Below are positions 33,488 through 42,975 of a stretch of DNA of 64,000 nt, in pieces. Source of the stretch: an uncultured Cohaesibacter sp. (lineage in GTDB: Bacteria > Pseudomonadota > Alphaproteobacteria > Rhizobiales > Cohaesibacteraceae); NCBI RefSeq assembly GCF_963677725.1, contig NZ_OY782507.1:3038001-3102000 (forward strand), read 5' to 3'. Position 1 is the first letter of the stretch. Each line of letters starts with the position of its first letter. The notes under the pieces were generated by a model that saw nothing but the letters and a program-made list of their open reading frames with translations, searched no databases and was not told the origin of the DNA. Both the position numbers and the translations under genes were made by a program.

Positions 33488-36038
33488 CGCCGTCCCCTTC
33501 TGCAGAATCGGTGTCATTGTCATCATCATCATTGATGTCATATTCGGCTTTTTGATGGCGGAGCGCTTTGGGCTTTTCTGACGCAGCTTCTGACTCTGAC
33601 GGGGTTTCTGGCGGTAGCTCTGGCTGCTTTGATTTTTCCGGGGCAGCCATGGAGCGGATATAGACATCCTGCTGCGGGAATGGAATTTCGATATTGGCTT
33701 CTTTCAGGGCCTTGAAAATGGCAAAGCGCAGATCGCTTTTGGCGCTTAGCGAATTGTTGATGTCATGAATGAAGCAGCGCAGCTCAAAGTCGAGAGAGGA
33801 TGCGCCAAATTCCATGAAATATACGCTCGGGCTTGGATAGGAGGAGACCGAATCGGCCTGACTGGCCACGCGCATCAGGATGTCGCGGACTTGTTCGGGG
33901 TCACTGTCATAGGAGACACCGATTGGCACAATGATCCGGCCCATGGACCCATTGTGCATCCAGTTCATCACGCGGTTGGAGATCAGGTCCGAGTTGGGCA
34001 CGATCACCGTGGCTCGGTCGAAGGTTTCGATCTTGGTGGCGCGCACGGAAATCTTGCTGACATATCCCTGATCGCCGCCAACCACGACCCAGTCACCGGT
34101 CTTGATGGGCCGTTCGACCAGCAGGATAAGCCCGGAGACGAAGTTGTTGACGATGCTCTGGAGGCCAAAACCGATACCGACGGAGAGGGCACCTGCTACC
34201 AGAGCGATGTTGGAGAGATTGACGCCCATATAGGAAAAGGACAACATCGCCGCGAGGATGAAGCCGACATAACCGATGCTGGTCTGAATGGAGTTTTTAA
34301 GGCCGGTATCCAGATCAGTGGCTGGCATCAGGCGCTGTTCACTCCAGCGCTGGATGTTCTTGACCAGCACCAACGTGACGATGAAGACCACCAGAGCGCC
34401 AACAATATTGATAGGCGAAATGCTCAGATCACCAATCTGGATGTTGAAGATGGCCTTTTCCAGCGACGAAAAGAAGCCGGTGGATTCCACACCCCATGGT
34501 GTGAAAATCAACAGGGCTGCGCCGACATAGAGCAGGATGCGCATCAGTCCGTTGAACAGAACGCCAAACTGGTTGACGGTCTTTGACGTGATGCCCATGG
34601 CGCGCGAGACCTTTTGCGCGGCGCTATTGCCGGTCTCCAGTTCTTCATTGAGGAAATTGTCGATCAGTGCCGAGAGAATGCCGAGCAAACCTAGGATGAT
34701 GAAGGCGCGTCCCAACTGCAAGGCCAGGAAGCTGGCAAGGGAGACAAAGCCGAGAATGGGTGCAAGGCCAATGACCAGGCAGGCAATCCAGATGAAGGGC
34801 TGAAGCCAGCGCAAAAAGATTGGCAGACTGAAGCCTGAGGGGGTCGGCAAAGCCTCATCCACGGGGACGTCATGCAGAGGGGTGGTGCTGATCATCACCC
34901 GCTGGCCAGCCCAGATGAGAATGGCGGTCAGGATTGAGGCGATGCCACTGAACAGGATCGTGGTTTCCAGCGGCGTCAGCAGGGTCTGGCGGGTTTCATC
35001 CAGGGTGATTCCAAAGCCATAGACAGCCAGTAAGCCCAGGGAAATACTATAGAGCTTGGCGACATCGGAATCGGAAATGTTCAACAGTCGATAGGCGGGC
35101 CGACGCGGCGCAAGCAGCACCCCAATGAGGCCATAGCTCAGTGACAGGGTGAAAACCACCGAACCAAGTTGTGACATTAGGGACTGGACGCGGCGGGGCA
35201 GCAGATCGGCACTGTCAAGGATGAGCCCGACGGCGAGGAAAATGGCCACCGGCACGACGGTATAGACAAAGACCGCCCAGCAGGCATAGAGGCTACGTTG
35301 CAGGGCGGTTGGTTCTTCCAGATTGGACAGGCGTCTGAGGCCGGAGAAAAGCAGGAAACGCAGCGGGCCGACAATCACCACCGAGACAATCAGAATAATC
35401 CCGATCACCTGCCAGATATGATCGGCAGCACGGCTGACTAAATAGCGGCCCCAATCGGAAAAAAGCGTTGTGGTGGCTCGCCAGGTGGTGACGCTGCCTG
35501 ACAGGCCATTGAGCCAGAGGGCGGGATTGAGAATGCTGCTGCTTCGCTCGAACAATTGCTTGGTGAACCGGTCCTGCCGGGCAAGCGTGATGCGGCTGTT
35601 CAATTGTTCAGCACGCAAAAGGCTGGAGGAAATCAGCTTCAACTGAGCGTCAATCTCTGCGACCTCGGACTGGAGTTCCTCGCGTCGGGTCTTCAGAGTC
35701 TCGGCTTCTGCGGCCGCTTCTTCGCCTTCCTTGGTGTCGGACGGTTTGAGCGCTTCCAGTCGGGCCTTTGCTTCCTGCAACGTGGGCTGGACCGCATTTT
35801 TCTGGGCTGTTGCGGTTGCCTCGATCTCGCTGAGCTTGTTGCGGAGTTCGGTGAATGTCTGCTCGGAGAGATTGTCGCGATTGAGGGTAGCTTCGATCTG
35901 ATCAAGTTGAACAAGCAGGGTGTCCGCAACGCTCGGTTTACCGCCAGGCTGCGCCCATGCATGCGAACCTGCGCCCAGAAGGAGCGCAAAGATCATAAGG
36001 AATGCAAGGCCAAAGGAGCGGAAGGCTTTGTGCAACAT
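33468..36038 (-). CDS. MscS-type mechanosensitive channel with DUF3772 domain
   Basis: An 856-residue protein: signal peptide (to about residue 28, ending SHAWA), a long periplasmic coiled-coil region (about 35-165, the DUF3772 type), roughly ten membrane helices, and a C-terminal MscS pore and beta domain. The pore helix is marked by ALSVGIGFGLQSIVNNFVSG, followed by LLVERPIKTGDWVVVG. Large MscK/MscM-like channels release solutes under osmotic shock. I chose the ATG at 36038 because it begins the signal peptide; a longer frame has no such feature. The final 55 residues are acidic and low-complexity. It leads into the CAP lipoprotein gene. Confidence 0.92.
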   Translation of the reverse strand: MLHKAFRSFGLAFLMIFALLLGAGSHAWAQPGGKPSVADTLLVQLDQIEATLNRDNLSEQTFTELRNKLSEIEATATAQKNAVQPTLQEAKARLEALKPSDTKEGEEAAAEAETLKTRREELQSEVAEIDAQLKLISSSLLRAEQLNSRITLARQDRFTKQLFERSSSILNPALWLNGLSGSVTTWRATTTLFSDWGRYLVSRAADHIWQVIGIILIVSVVIVGPLRFLLFSGLRRLSNLEEPTALQRSLYACWAVFVYTVVPVAIFLAVGLILDSADLLPRRVQSLMSQLGSVVFTLSLSYGLIGVLLAPRRPAYRLLNISDSDVAKLYSISLGLLAVYGFGITLDETRQTLLTPLETTILFSGIASILTAILIWAGQRVMISTTPLHDVPVDEALPTPSGFSLPIFLRWLQPFIWIACLVIGLAPILGFVSLASFLALQLGRAFIILGLLGILSALIDNFLNEELETGNSAAQKVSRAMGITSKTVNQFGVLFNGLMRILLYVGAALLIFTPWGVESTGFFSSLEKAIFNIQIGDLSISPINIVGALVVFIVTLVLVKNIQRWSEQRLMPATDLDTGLKNSIQTSIGYVGFILAAMLSFSYMGVNLSNIALVAGALSVGIGFGLQSIVNNFVSGLILLVERPIKTGDWVVVGGDQGYVSKISVRATKIETFDRATVIVPNSDLISNRVMNWMHNGSMGRIIVPIGVSYDSDPEQVRDILMRVASQADSVSSYPSPSVYFMEFGASSLDFELRCFIHDINNSLSAKSDLRFAIFKALKEANIEIPFPQQDVYIRSMAAPEKSKQPELPPETPSESEAASEKPKALRHQKAEYDINDDDDNDTDSAEGDGDAAATA

Positions 36039-36279
36039 GGAAGTGAAAATCCTTGTTCGTGCTACAATCAACAAAGGGTTTGACGGCAACAGGTCTAATC
36101 GAATTGCGGCCTGAAAACAATTCTTTAGAGTATTTTCCCGCACAGGCAGCAAGGGCAGGGACGCCTCATTGCGGTCGCCGACAGAGAGATCGACTGGCCA
36201 TCACCTTGAAATGGCGGTAGCATCTGCGTTAGCTGATTGATCAGACACCTGTTTTTACCTACATGCCGGAGCGCCTTTT

Positions 36280-37122
36280 ATGACTGTCCCGTTTGATATC
36301 AACAATCCTGTTTTTCCTGAAGCGCTGGATGACGCTGCCATGCGGAGCGGCGATTACCCATATGGTAAGAAGCTCAAGCGGTCAAAATATGAAGACGAGC
36401 TGGAAAAGCTGCAAATCGAACTGGTCAAGCTTCAGGAATGGGTGCGCCAGAGTGGTGAGCGGATCGTTGTCGTTTTCGAGGGAAGAGATGCGGCGGGCAA
36501 GGGTGGTTCAATCAAGAGGCTGACCGAATATACCAATCCGCGTCACGTGCGGGTTGTTGCCATGTCAAAACCCAGTGATGTGGAGCAGGGGCAATGGTAT
36601 TTTCAGCGCTACGCGGCCCAATTGCCGACGCAAGGGGAGATCGTGCTGTTCGACAGGTCATGGTATAACCGAGCCGGGGTCGAGCCGGTGATGGGCTTCT
36701 GCACGCCGGAGCAGACTGAGAAATTTCTTCATGATGCGCCCCGCTTTGAAAAGATGATTCAGGATAGTGGCACGCGGCTATTCAAATTCTGGCTCAATGT
36801 CGGGCGGGAAATGCAGCTCAAGCGGTTTCATGATCGTCGCCATAGCCCGCTCAAATATTGGAAATTGTCGCCGATTGATCTGAAATCACTGGATTTGTGG
36901 GATGACTATACCCAAGCCCGAAACCGGATGATGGAGATGACCCACACCAAGCATGCACCTTGGGTGGTCATTCGTTATAATGACAAACGGCGCGGGCGGC
37001 TGAATATGCTGCGTTATCTTCTGGCCAATCTCGATTATCCGGGCAAGAATGAAAAGGTGATTAAACCGACCGATCCGGAGATCCTCGGGGTCGGGCCGTC
37101 AATCTTGAAAAATTCCGAGTAA
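36280..37122 (+). CDS. ppk2: Polyphosphate kinase 2
   Basis: A 280-residue PPK2 that transfers phosphate between polyphosphate and nucleotides. The Walker A motif is GRDAAGKGG (about residues 69-77) and the Walker B/lid region is LFDRSWYNRAGVE; a KSPLKYWKLSP-like segment (here HSPLKYWKLSP) and YTQARNRM follow, all conserved in class I PPK2. Class I enzymes act on GDP or ADP; which is preferred is not visible. It stands alone, divergent from the channel gene, with a terminator behind it. Confidence 0.95.
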   Translation: MTVPFDINNPVFPEALDDAAMRSGDYPYGKKLKRSKYEDELEKLQIELVKLQEWVRQSGERIVVVFEGRDAAGKGGSIKRLTEYTNPRHVRVVAMSKPSDVEQGQWYFQRYAAQLPTQGEIVLFDRSWYNRAGVEPVMGFCTPEQTEKFLHDAPRFEKMIQDSGTRLFKFWLNVGREMQLKRFHDRRHSPLKYWKLSPIDLKSLDLWDDYTQARNRMMEMTHTKHAPWVVIRYNDKRRGRLNMLRYLLANLDYPGKNEKVIKPTDPEILGVGPSILKNSE

Positions 37123-37128
37123 GAGACA

Positions 37129-37158
37129 CAAAAAGCGGGCCTTTGAGCCCGCTTTTCG
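37129..37158. terminator. Terminator after ppk2
   Basis: Arms aaaagcgggc and gcccgctttt around a six-base loop lie just after the stop codon, with A and T runs on both sides, so it may also serve the convergent znuA-like gene. Confidence 0.8.
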
Positions 37159-37220
37159 TTGATTGGGATCGGATATATGGCCGCTGTTTGATTCCAGAGG
37201 CACGCTCGCTTCCGGTCGGC

Positions 37221-38345
37221 TTAAATGCCTTTGAGGCAACTGGCCAAGTGGCGGGCATTGTAGCGGATCAGGTCAGGATAGAGGTTTGGCCCCTCGATCA
37301 GATCTTTGCCGATCGGGTCAAGTTCACCCTTTTTGGCGGAGGTTCCTTCGATCAAGACGGTGATGATCTTGTCGGAGAATTGTGGCTCGGACAAGAGGCA
37401 AGCGACGTCCAGATGCTTCAGCTTCTCATGAATTTCCTTGACGCGCGCGGCACCGGGATTGACGCCTGGCGTCAGCGTGATGGAACCGATGGCTGATACA
37501 TCAAAGGCCTTTTCAAAATACTGGTAGGCATCGTGGAAGACGATGAATGGGGCCGATTTGACATCTGCCAGCAGGCCTTTGGCTTCCTTGGTTGCAGCCT
37601 TCACTTCCGCCTTGAAGGCCTCGTTGTTGGCTTCATAGGTCTTTTTATTGTCTGGATCGGCTTCAGACAGGGCCTTGGTCATGGCAGCTGCCATCGCCAG
37701 ACCATTTTGGGGTGACAGCCAGACATGGTTGTCAATGACACCTTCATGGTCATGATCGTGGTCTTCATGTTGCTCGGCATCATGGTCGTGATCATGGTCT
37801 TCATGTTGTTCGGCTTCATGGTCATGGTCATGATCTTCATGTTGCCCGGCGTCGTGGTCGTGATCATGGTCTTCATGTTGTCCGGCTTCATGGTCATGGT
37901 CATGATCTTCATGTTCCATGGCATCATGGTCATGATCCTCATCGCCATGATTGTGAGAGTGCTTTTCCCAGTTGCCGCCGGTACGCGTTGGCAGGAGCGT
38001 CATTCCTTCGGCATCGATCAACGGGATCGATTTTTTGTTGCCTGCAAGCGTTTCCAATGGCTTGACGAGGAACGCTTCGATACGTGGGCCTACCCAGAAA
38101 ACCAGATCGGCATCCTGCAAAGCCTGCGCGCCGGATGGGCGCAAGTCGGCACTATGAGGCGAGGAAGACGTTGGAAGCAACAGGTGCGGCGTGCCGACCC
38201 CTTTCATGATGGCCGCTGCAATGGAATGCACCGGTGCAATCGAGGCGACCACGTCAGGGGCTGATAGTGCGGGGACGGTAAAGGCCAGAGTACAGATAGA
38301 CAGGGCAGCAAACTGCTGCGACATGCGTTTCAGGATAGAAGTCAT
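37221..38345 (-). CDS. znuA: Zinc ABC transporter substrate-binding protein, His-rich
   Basis: A 374-residue periplasmic metal-binding protein of the ZnuA type. A signal peptide ends near residue 28 (PALSAPDVVA). Metal-ligand histidines are expected in VHSIAAAIM and in NHVWLSPQNG after the loop. Between them lies an exceptionally long His/Asp/Glu-rich loop (about residues 131-207) containing five tandem 12-residue units. Such loops are thought to capture zinc. No znuB or znuC gene is beside it. A probable Zur operator lies 66 bp upstream of the start, so zinc-repressed expression is likely. Confidence 0.92.
   Translation of the reverse strand: MTSILKRMSQQFAALSICTLAFTVPALSAPDVVASIAPVHSIAAAIMKGVGTPHLLLPTSSSPHSADLRPSGAQALQDADLVFWVGPRIEAFLVKPLETLAGNKKSIPLIDAEGMTLLPTRTGGNWEKHSHNHGDEDHDHDAMEHEDHDHDHEAGQHEDHDHDHDAGQHEDHDHDHEAEQHEDHDHDHDAEQHEDHDHDHEGVIDNHVWLSPQNGLAMAAAMTKALSEADPDNKKTYEANNEAFKAEVKAATKEAKGLLADVKSAPFIVFHDAYQYFEKAFDVSAIGSITLTPGVNPGAARVKEIHEKLKHLDVACLLSEPQFSDKIITVLIEGTSAKKGELDPIGKDLIEGPNLYPDLIRYNARHLASCLKGI
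37737..37916 (-). repeat. In-frame tandem repeat, five 36-bp units in znuA
   Basis: Five 36-bp units encode a 12-residue motif (QHEDHDHDH, then E or D, A, then G or E). Units alternate between an E-type and a D-type DNA sequence, giving a higher-order period of 72 bp, so growth by duplication of unit pairs is likely. Confidence 0.9.
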
Positions 38346-38410
38346 GGTGAGACACTTGCCATTTCATGTTTGGATCGGATAGGGAGCGCAGGCGCTTTGG
38401 ATTTAGTTAC

Positions 38411-38423
38411 GTTATAACATAAC
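38411..38423. promoter_or_regulatory. Probable Zur box upstream of znuA
   Basis: The sequence GTTATAACATAAC is an inverted repeat (GTTAT and ATAAC, three-base centre) matching the AT-rich GTTAT/ATAAC pattern of alphaproteobacterial Zur operators. It lies 66 bp upstream of znuA. Confidence 0.7.
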
Positions 38424-38629
38424 AAAAGTCAAAAACAAAAAAAGCGATGCGGGTTTGTGTCCTTGGGGTAAACACGCATTTCTTGGCTTCTGGCTGTTGG
38501 TAATTGATCCAGAGTGCGACGAAAATTGGCCAAAAAGGCCAGAAAACTGAGCAAGTCTTTTGTCTTTTTTAACCCGAATGATCAAATGATTATTCAATCA
38601 CAACGGGCAACGATAGTGATGAGTGGGAC

Positions 38630-40126
38630 ATGTTCAAATTTTCGAAATCTTCGCGTGCTGTGCAAAATGATGCTGACCACGCGACATTTGTTCAAGGGTC
38701 GGGGGACACCGTGAACAAACTGGAAGACTCTGTCAGTACCGAGGCAAAAATTGATCACAACGTAATCTCCAGTGTCTTGCGCGACCTTGGCGGTGTCGGA
38801 CGCGACATGGCCGAACTGGCTGGTGAAATCGAGCTGATCAACAAGGAAACATCCGATTGCTTTCAGTCTTTATCCGGTCTTGTGAAGGCGTCTGGCGAGG
38901 TCAAGGCCTCCAACGAGCAGATCATGCATGCCGCAAGCCGGTCGTTTGAAATTGCCCAGACGACGTCACAGGAAGTGGTCCAAAGCCGCGAGATGATTGA
39001 TGTGACACTGGGCAAGGTGAGCGAGTTGATGCAGTCGGTGACCGGAATCAATAGCCAGCTTCAGGGACTTCAGAGTGCATTTTCCTCTGTTCGTGATGTG
39101 GCCGCTGCGATTGATGCGATTGCTCGTCAAACCAACCTGCTGGCCTTGAACGCGACGATCGAAGCGGCCCGGGCCGGGGAAGCGGGCAAGGGCTTTGCGG
39201 TGGTTGCTGCGGAAGTGAAGGATCTGGCCGCCCAGACCAGCAAGGCAACCGAGACAATCGGTTCCACTCTGTCCGATCTGGATCAGGAAGCCGAGGCGCT
39301 GATCGCTTTGAGCAGTCGGGCGACGGGCTATATGGATGAAGTGGAAGAAAGCACTGTTTCGGTGCATGGATTGATCACGGGGCTTGATGAAGCCTTTCAG
39401 ACAATTCGGGAATCGTCGGAATCCATCGAAGGTCAGGTGTCGGAAGCCAATGGCACCATTGAGTTGCTGGTGGGGGATGTGGATGAGGTCCACAAGGCCT
39501 TTGATGCAACCCATTCGGGCCTTACCAAGGCGAGCGAACGGATGCATCAGTCTGTGGCTGCTGTGGACCGCATGGTTGCCCGGTCCTCTGTCAGCGGTAT
39601 CGAAATGGACGATACTTTCTGCATCAAGACAATTCAGGATTTGGCCAAACAGGTTGCCGATGCCTTTGAGGCAGAGGTGGCATCAGGTCAGATCAGCGAA
39701 GCGGATCTGTTCGACATGACCTACACACCGATTGCCGGAACAGACCCCGAGCAGGTGATGGCGCCTTTCACCCGTATGACGGATCGCGTGATGCCAGCCA
39801 TTCAGGAGCCGGTGGTGGCAGAGAATGACGCCATTGTCTTTGTTGCCGCCATTGACCGGAATGGTTATTTGCCCACCCACAACAAGGTCTTTTCAAAGCC
39901 GCAGGGCAGTGATCCTGTCTGGAACGCCGCCAATTGTCGCAACCGCAGGATCTTCAATGACCGTGTCGGGCTGGCTTCCGGGCAGAATACAGAGCCCTTC
40001 CTGTTGCAGACCTATCGCCGGGATATGGGCGGTGGCACCTTCGTGCTGATGAAGGATGTGTCTGCCCCCGTCTATGTCCGTGGTCGTCATTGGGGCGGGG
40101 TGCGGATGGGATATCGTGCGTCCTGA
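38630..40126 (+). CDS. Soluble methyl-accepting chemotaxis-type protein
   Basis: A 498-residue chemoreceptor-like protein with no membrane helix. A coiled-coil signalling domain occupies roughly residues 50-330, with the hairpin tip [20 protein letters not shown] near residue 160. The C-terminal 150 residues form a distinct conserved domain (NGYLPTHN, then R[13 protein letters not shown], [13 protein letters not shown] and VRGRHWGG). This tail recurs in many soluble bacterial chemoreceptors and may be the sensor; I do not know its ligand. No che genes lie nearby. A strong terminator follows. It is divergent from znuA, so sharing of regulation is possible but unproven. Confidence 0.88.
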   Translation: MFKFSKSSRAVQNDADHATFVQGSGDTVNKLEDSVSTEAKIDHNVISSVLRDLGGVGRDMAELAGEIELINKETSDCFQSLSGLVKASGEVKASNEQIMHAASRSFEIAQTTSQEVVQSREMIDVTLGKVSELMQSVTGINSQLQGLQSAFSSVRDVAAAIDAIARQTNLLALNATIEAARAGEAGKGFAVVAAEVKDLAAQTSKATETIGSTLSDLDQEAEALIALSSRATGYMDEVEESTVSVHGLITGLDEAFQTIRESSESIEGQVSEANGTIELLVGDVDEVHKAFDATHSGLTKASERMHQSVAAVDRMVARSSVSGIEMDDTFCIKTIQDLAKQVADAFEAEVASGQISEADLFDMTYTPIAGTDPEQVMAPFTRMTDRVMPAIQEPVVAENDAIVFVAAIDRNGYLPTHNKVFSKPQGSDPVWNAANCRNRRIFNDRVGLASGQNTEPFLLQTYRRDMGGGTFVLMKDVSAPVYVRGRHWGGVRMGYRAS

Positions 40127-40168
40127 GGCTCATCCACACCAGCGTTTCATAACCGCATCATATGCATT

Positions 40169-40199
40169 AAAAAGGCCCGGTTTATTGCCGGGCCTTTTG
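40169..40199. terminator. Bidirectional terminator after chemoreceptor gene
   Basis: Arms aaaaaggcccgg and ccgggcctttt around a seven-base loop; it can serve the convergent L,D-transpeptidase gene as well. Confidence 0.85.
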
Positions 40200-40248
40200 T
40201 GTTGTTGCTTCACGTTTTCGGTTGCTGTCTGCCAGCCTTGTTGGGCAT

Positions 40249-41463
40249 TTATTGGCGGGCTTTGGGCAGGGTCACGAGGCTTGGATCGCCGCTCTGTGGG
40301 GCCTCAATGTCTTGCTGCTCATCACGTTTGAACGGGCTGGCGACCACCTTGCGCAGACGGGTGAAAAAGCCGCCAGATTGTTCGGGCTGCTTTTCAGCTT
40401 GTGCTGCTGCTTGGGCCTCAGGTTGAGCCTCTGCCGGCTGATCGCTGCTTTGGGTTGGCGCTGGGCTTTGGGCCGTCGATGGGGGGATGGGATTGCCCTT
40501 GATCAGGCCAACCAGAAAGCCGTCCGGATTTTTGCCCTCGGCAATGCGTTCCTTGCGCTTGAGAAGGTCAAGTTGGGAATCGACCATTGCGTCTGCGGCC
40601 TCGATTTCCTTTTTCTTGGCCTTTTTCTCAAGTTTCAGAACCGCCTGCTGGAAGCGGGCATTTTCCTTGGCCCTTAGGGTTTTCAGCGCCGCCAGAAGCG
40701 AAGGCTCGATGGTATAATTCGGGCAAGGGCCGTTGGCATCGAAATGGCCTCCCCCTTGCGGGTCGAAGATATAGGTTCTGTTGCAGACCTCAACCTTGGG
40801 CGGCTTTTTGGTGATCTGGAAATGATCATACCCATTCTTGAGATTTTGCCAGAAGGCGAAATGCTCGCTGTTGCGATATTGCGCCATGTTTTCCGGCGTC
40901 ATGCGAAACGGGAAGGCGTGGACCTTAAAGGCACGCTGACCGCCGGCAAAGGCTTCTCGCCCAAGGGCATAAATCTCGGCAATAGGTGCATCTTCCATGG
41001 CATAGCAACCGCGAGACGAACAGGAGCCATGCACCATCAAATGCTTGCCGGTGCGGCCATAGGCGCGGTCAAACTTGTTCGGGTAGCCCAGATTGAAGGA
41101 CAGATAATAGCTTGAACGGGGATTCATCTGGCCGCGGGTGATTGTATAGAAGCCCTCGGGTGCCTGGCGGTCACCCTCGCGTTTTTTGGGGCCGAATTTC
41201 CCGGAATAGGCACAGATGGGGTAGGTCTTCAGGAGCCCATAGGTGCCGTTTTTTCGTTGCTTCCAGACTTCAAGCACCGCTTCTTTCTTGAAGATACGAA
41301 TATAGACCGGGGCTTGTTCCGTGGAATCAAGCTTGCGGATATCGTCCTTCAACTTGGCAGGAATGGGCTGCAAATGCTTGCCGTCTTCAAGCAGATCTGG
41401 ATTGCAACCGGTCAGCATGAGCATCGCGATGGATGCCGCCAAGAGATGTGAGGCTTTGATCAT
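40249..41463 (-). CDS. L,D-transpeptidase family lipoprotein (YafK-like)
   Basis: A 404-residue lipoprotein (lipobox MLTGC, C20) with a YkuD-type catalytic domain. The active-site signature HGSCSSRGC (H145, C153) is intact, and the GKFGPKKREGD and APEGFYTI segments match the YafK branch. YafK-like enzymes cut or make peptidoglycan crosslinks, or release Braun lipoprotein in E. coli. The C-terminal third (from about 285) is a charged helix followed by Ala/Gln/Pro-rich low-complexity sequence and a basic patch, longer than in minimal members. It follows accA downstream by 380 bp. Confidence 0.88.
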   Translation of the reverse strand: MIKASHLLAASIAMLMLTGCNPDLLEDGKHLQPIPAKLKDDIRKLDSTEQAPVYIRIFKKEAVLEVWKQRKNGTYGLLKTYPICAYSGKFGPKKREGDRQAPEGFYTITRGQMNPRSSYYLSFNLGYPNKFDRAYGRTGKHLMVHGSCSSRGCYAMEDAPIAEIYALGREAFAGGQRAFKVHAFPFRMTPENMAQYRNSEHFAFWQNLKNGYDHFQITKKPPKVEVCNRTYIFDPQGGGHFDANGPCPNYTIEPSLLAALKTLRAKENARFQQAVLKLEKKAKKKEIEAADAMVDSQLDLLKRKERIAEGKNPDGFLVGLIKGNPIPPSTAQSPAPTQSSDQPAEAQPEAQAAAQAEKQPEQSGGFFTRLRKVVASPFKRDEQQDIEAPQSGDPSLVTLPKARQ

Positions 41464-41840
41464 TTGCTATTACTTGCCTGTTCGCACGTGCCTGTTTGGC
41501 CCCATCCTACAGCCAGTATGGTCAACGATCCGTAACCAGAACTGGTTGATAGATGGTTACCGGGCGGGTGACGAGCACCGCGCATCCTGGTTGGCCATTG
41601 TGGTCTTGTCTTCCATGTCCGCCGATTTGTCTCATGTGAGAGATCGGAGCGTGGTGCCAAAAATACAAACTGAAAATAGAGGGATTGGTGCGGCAAGAAT
41701 AGGGCCGTCCCCCTTCTTCTTTTATCCTTCAAGAAAAATTGAACCAGATGGTCGGTTCGAATTTTCCTTCGAAACGCAACAAGGGAGGACGAACCCTCCC
41801 TTGTACACTTTTACAATGCAAAGCGATGTGGATCAATGGT
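41464..41840. other. Intergenic region between accA and L,D-transpeptidase gene
   Basis: Holds the accA terminator hairpin near 41790 and must contain the promoter of the downstream lipoprotein gene. No gene or repeat is otherwise seen. Confidence 0.5.
41779..41806 (-). terminator. Hairpin terminator after accA
   Basis: Arms acaagggagg and cctcccttgt pair perfectly around a six-base loop about 36 bp beyond the accA stop. The T-run on the minus strand is short, so strength is uncertain. Confidence 0.6.
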
Positions 41841-42794
41841 TCACAGACTGCGACCGATGGCGAGGAATTTCTCGCGGCGTGCCTTGCGGACCTCGTCTGG
41901 TGACATGCCGTCAAACTCGCTCAGGCAATCGGCAATCATGTTGCTTGCGCGTTCAAACACGACGTCCGGTGCGCGATGGGCACCACCCATGGGTTCGGAT
42001 ACGATGCGGTCAATGACGCCAAGTTGCAATAGATCCTGCGCGGTGATTTTCATGCTGGTTGCAGCGTCTTTTGCACGGGTGGAATCGCGCCACAGGATCG
42101 AGGCAGCGCCTTCGGGCGAGATCACGCTATAGATGGAATGTTCGAGCATCAGAACCCGGTTGGCAGCTGCAATCGCAATGGCCCCGCCAGAGCCGCCTTC
42201 GCCGATGATCAGCGCGACATTCGGGGTGCCCATGGCAAGGCAGGCATCGGTGGAGCGGGCAATCGCTTCGGACTGGCCGCGTTCTTCCGCGCCAATGCCG
42301 GGATAGGCTCCTGCGGTGTCGACAAAGGTGATCAGTGGCATCTTGAAACGTTCGGCCAGTTCCATGATGCGCACCGCCTTGCGGTATCCCTCCGGACGAG
42401 CCATGCCGAAATTGTGCTTGATACGGCTTTCGGTGTCTGAACCTTTTTCCTGACCGATCACGGCAACAGGGCGGCCACGGAAGCGACCAAAGCCAGCCTG
42501 AATGGCCTCGTCATCGGCAAATTTCCGGTCACCGCTCAAAGGGGTGAACTCGTCGATCATCGCGCCGATATAATCGTTGAAATGCGGTCGGTCCGGGTGA
42601 CGGGCAACCATGGTTTTGTGCCATGGGGTCAGATCGGCATAGATCTCTTTGAGTGCGTTATCTGCCTTGCTTTGCAAACGGGCAATTTCATCGCCCACAT
42701 CGACTGCCTCGCCTTTGTCCTGCATGACAAGCAGTTCCTGCACCTTGCCCTCAAGGTCGGCAACCGGTTTTTCAAATTCCAGATAACTATGCAT
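41841..42794 (-). CDS. accA: Acetyl-CoA carboxylase carboxyltransferase alpha subunit
   Basis: AccA (317 residues) is the alpha half of the carboxyltransferase that makes malonyl-CoA for fatty-acid synthesis. The N-terminal helical start (MHSYLEFEKPVADLEGKVQEL) and the crotonase-fold core with AYPGIGAEERGQSEAIA and IGEGGSGGAIAIA are conserved, and length is canonical. I chose the ATG at 42794 because homologues begin here, not 27 codons upstream. It lies downstream of xerD by about 180 bp on the same strand, the usual Rhizobiales order. Confidence 0.97.
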   Translation of the reverse strand: MHSYLEFEKPVADLEGKVQELLVMQDKGEAVDVGDEIARLQSKADNALKEIYADLTPWHKTMVARHPDRPHFNDYIGAMIDEFTPLSGDRKFADDEAIQAGFGRFRGRPVAVIGQEKGSDTESRIKHNFGMARPEGYRKAVRIMELAERFKMPLITFVDTAGAYPGIGAEERGQSEAIARSTDACLAMGTPNVALIIGEGGSGGAIAIAAANRVLMLEHSIYSVISPEGAASILWRDSTRAKDAATSMKITAQDLLQLGVIDRIVSEPMGGAHRAPDVVFERASNMIADCLSEFDGMSPDEVRKARREKFLAIGRSL

Positions 42795-42975
42795 GAGTGC
42801 TTCGATCCGCGTTTTGTGTTTCTGGTCTGTCTGACAAGTTTGCGGCACGTTGAACGCATAAAGCAGGCGTGTCAAGCAATGGCGCGCTTATCAATTATCG
42901 CAATGGGCTTTTCCCATGCTTCTCATAGATAGGGTGCCCATGGGGAAGATCAATTGCCCCTTTTGGAGGTGTTTT

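Noticed and set aside
37737-37916. CRISPR-like tandem array
   Set aside because: Units are directly adjacent with no spacers and are in frame inside znuA.
37725-38264. Plus-strand frame with repeated hydrophobic segments, like a membrane protein
   Set aside because: It is the antisense of the His-rich repeats of znuA; the repeated Met/Val/Phe pattern arises from the reverse complement of His/Asp codons.
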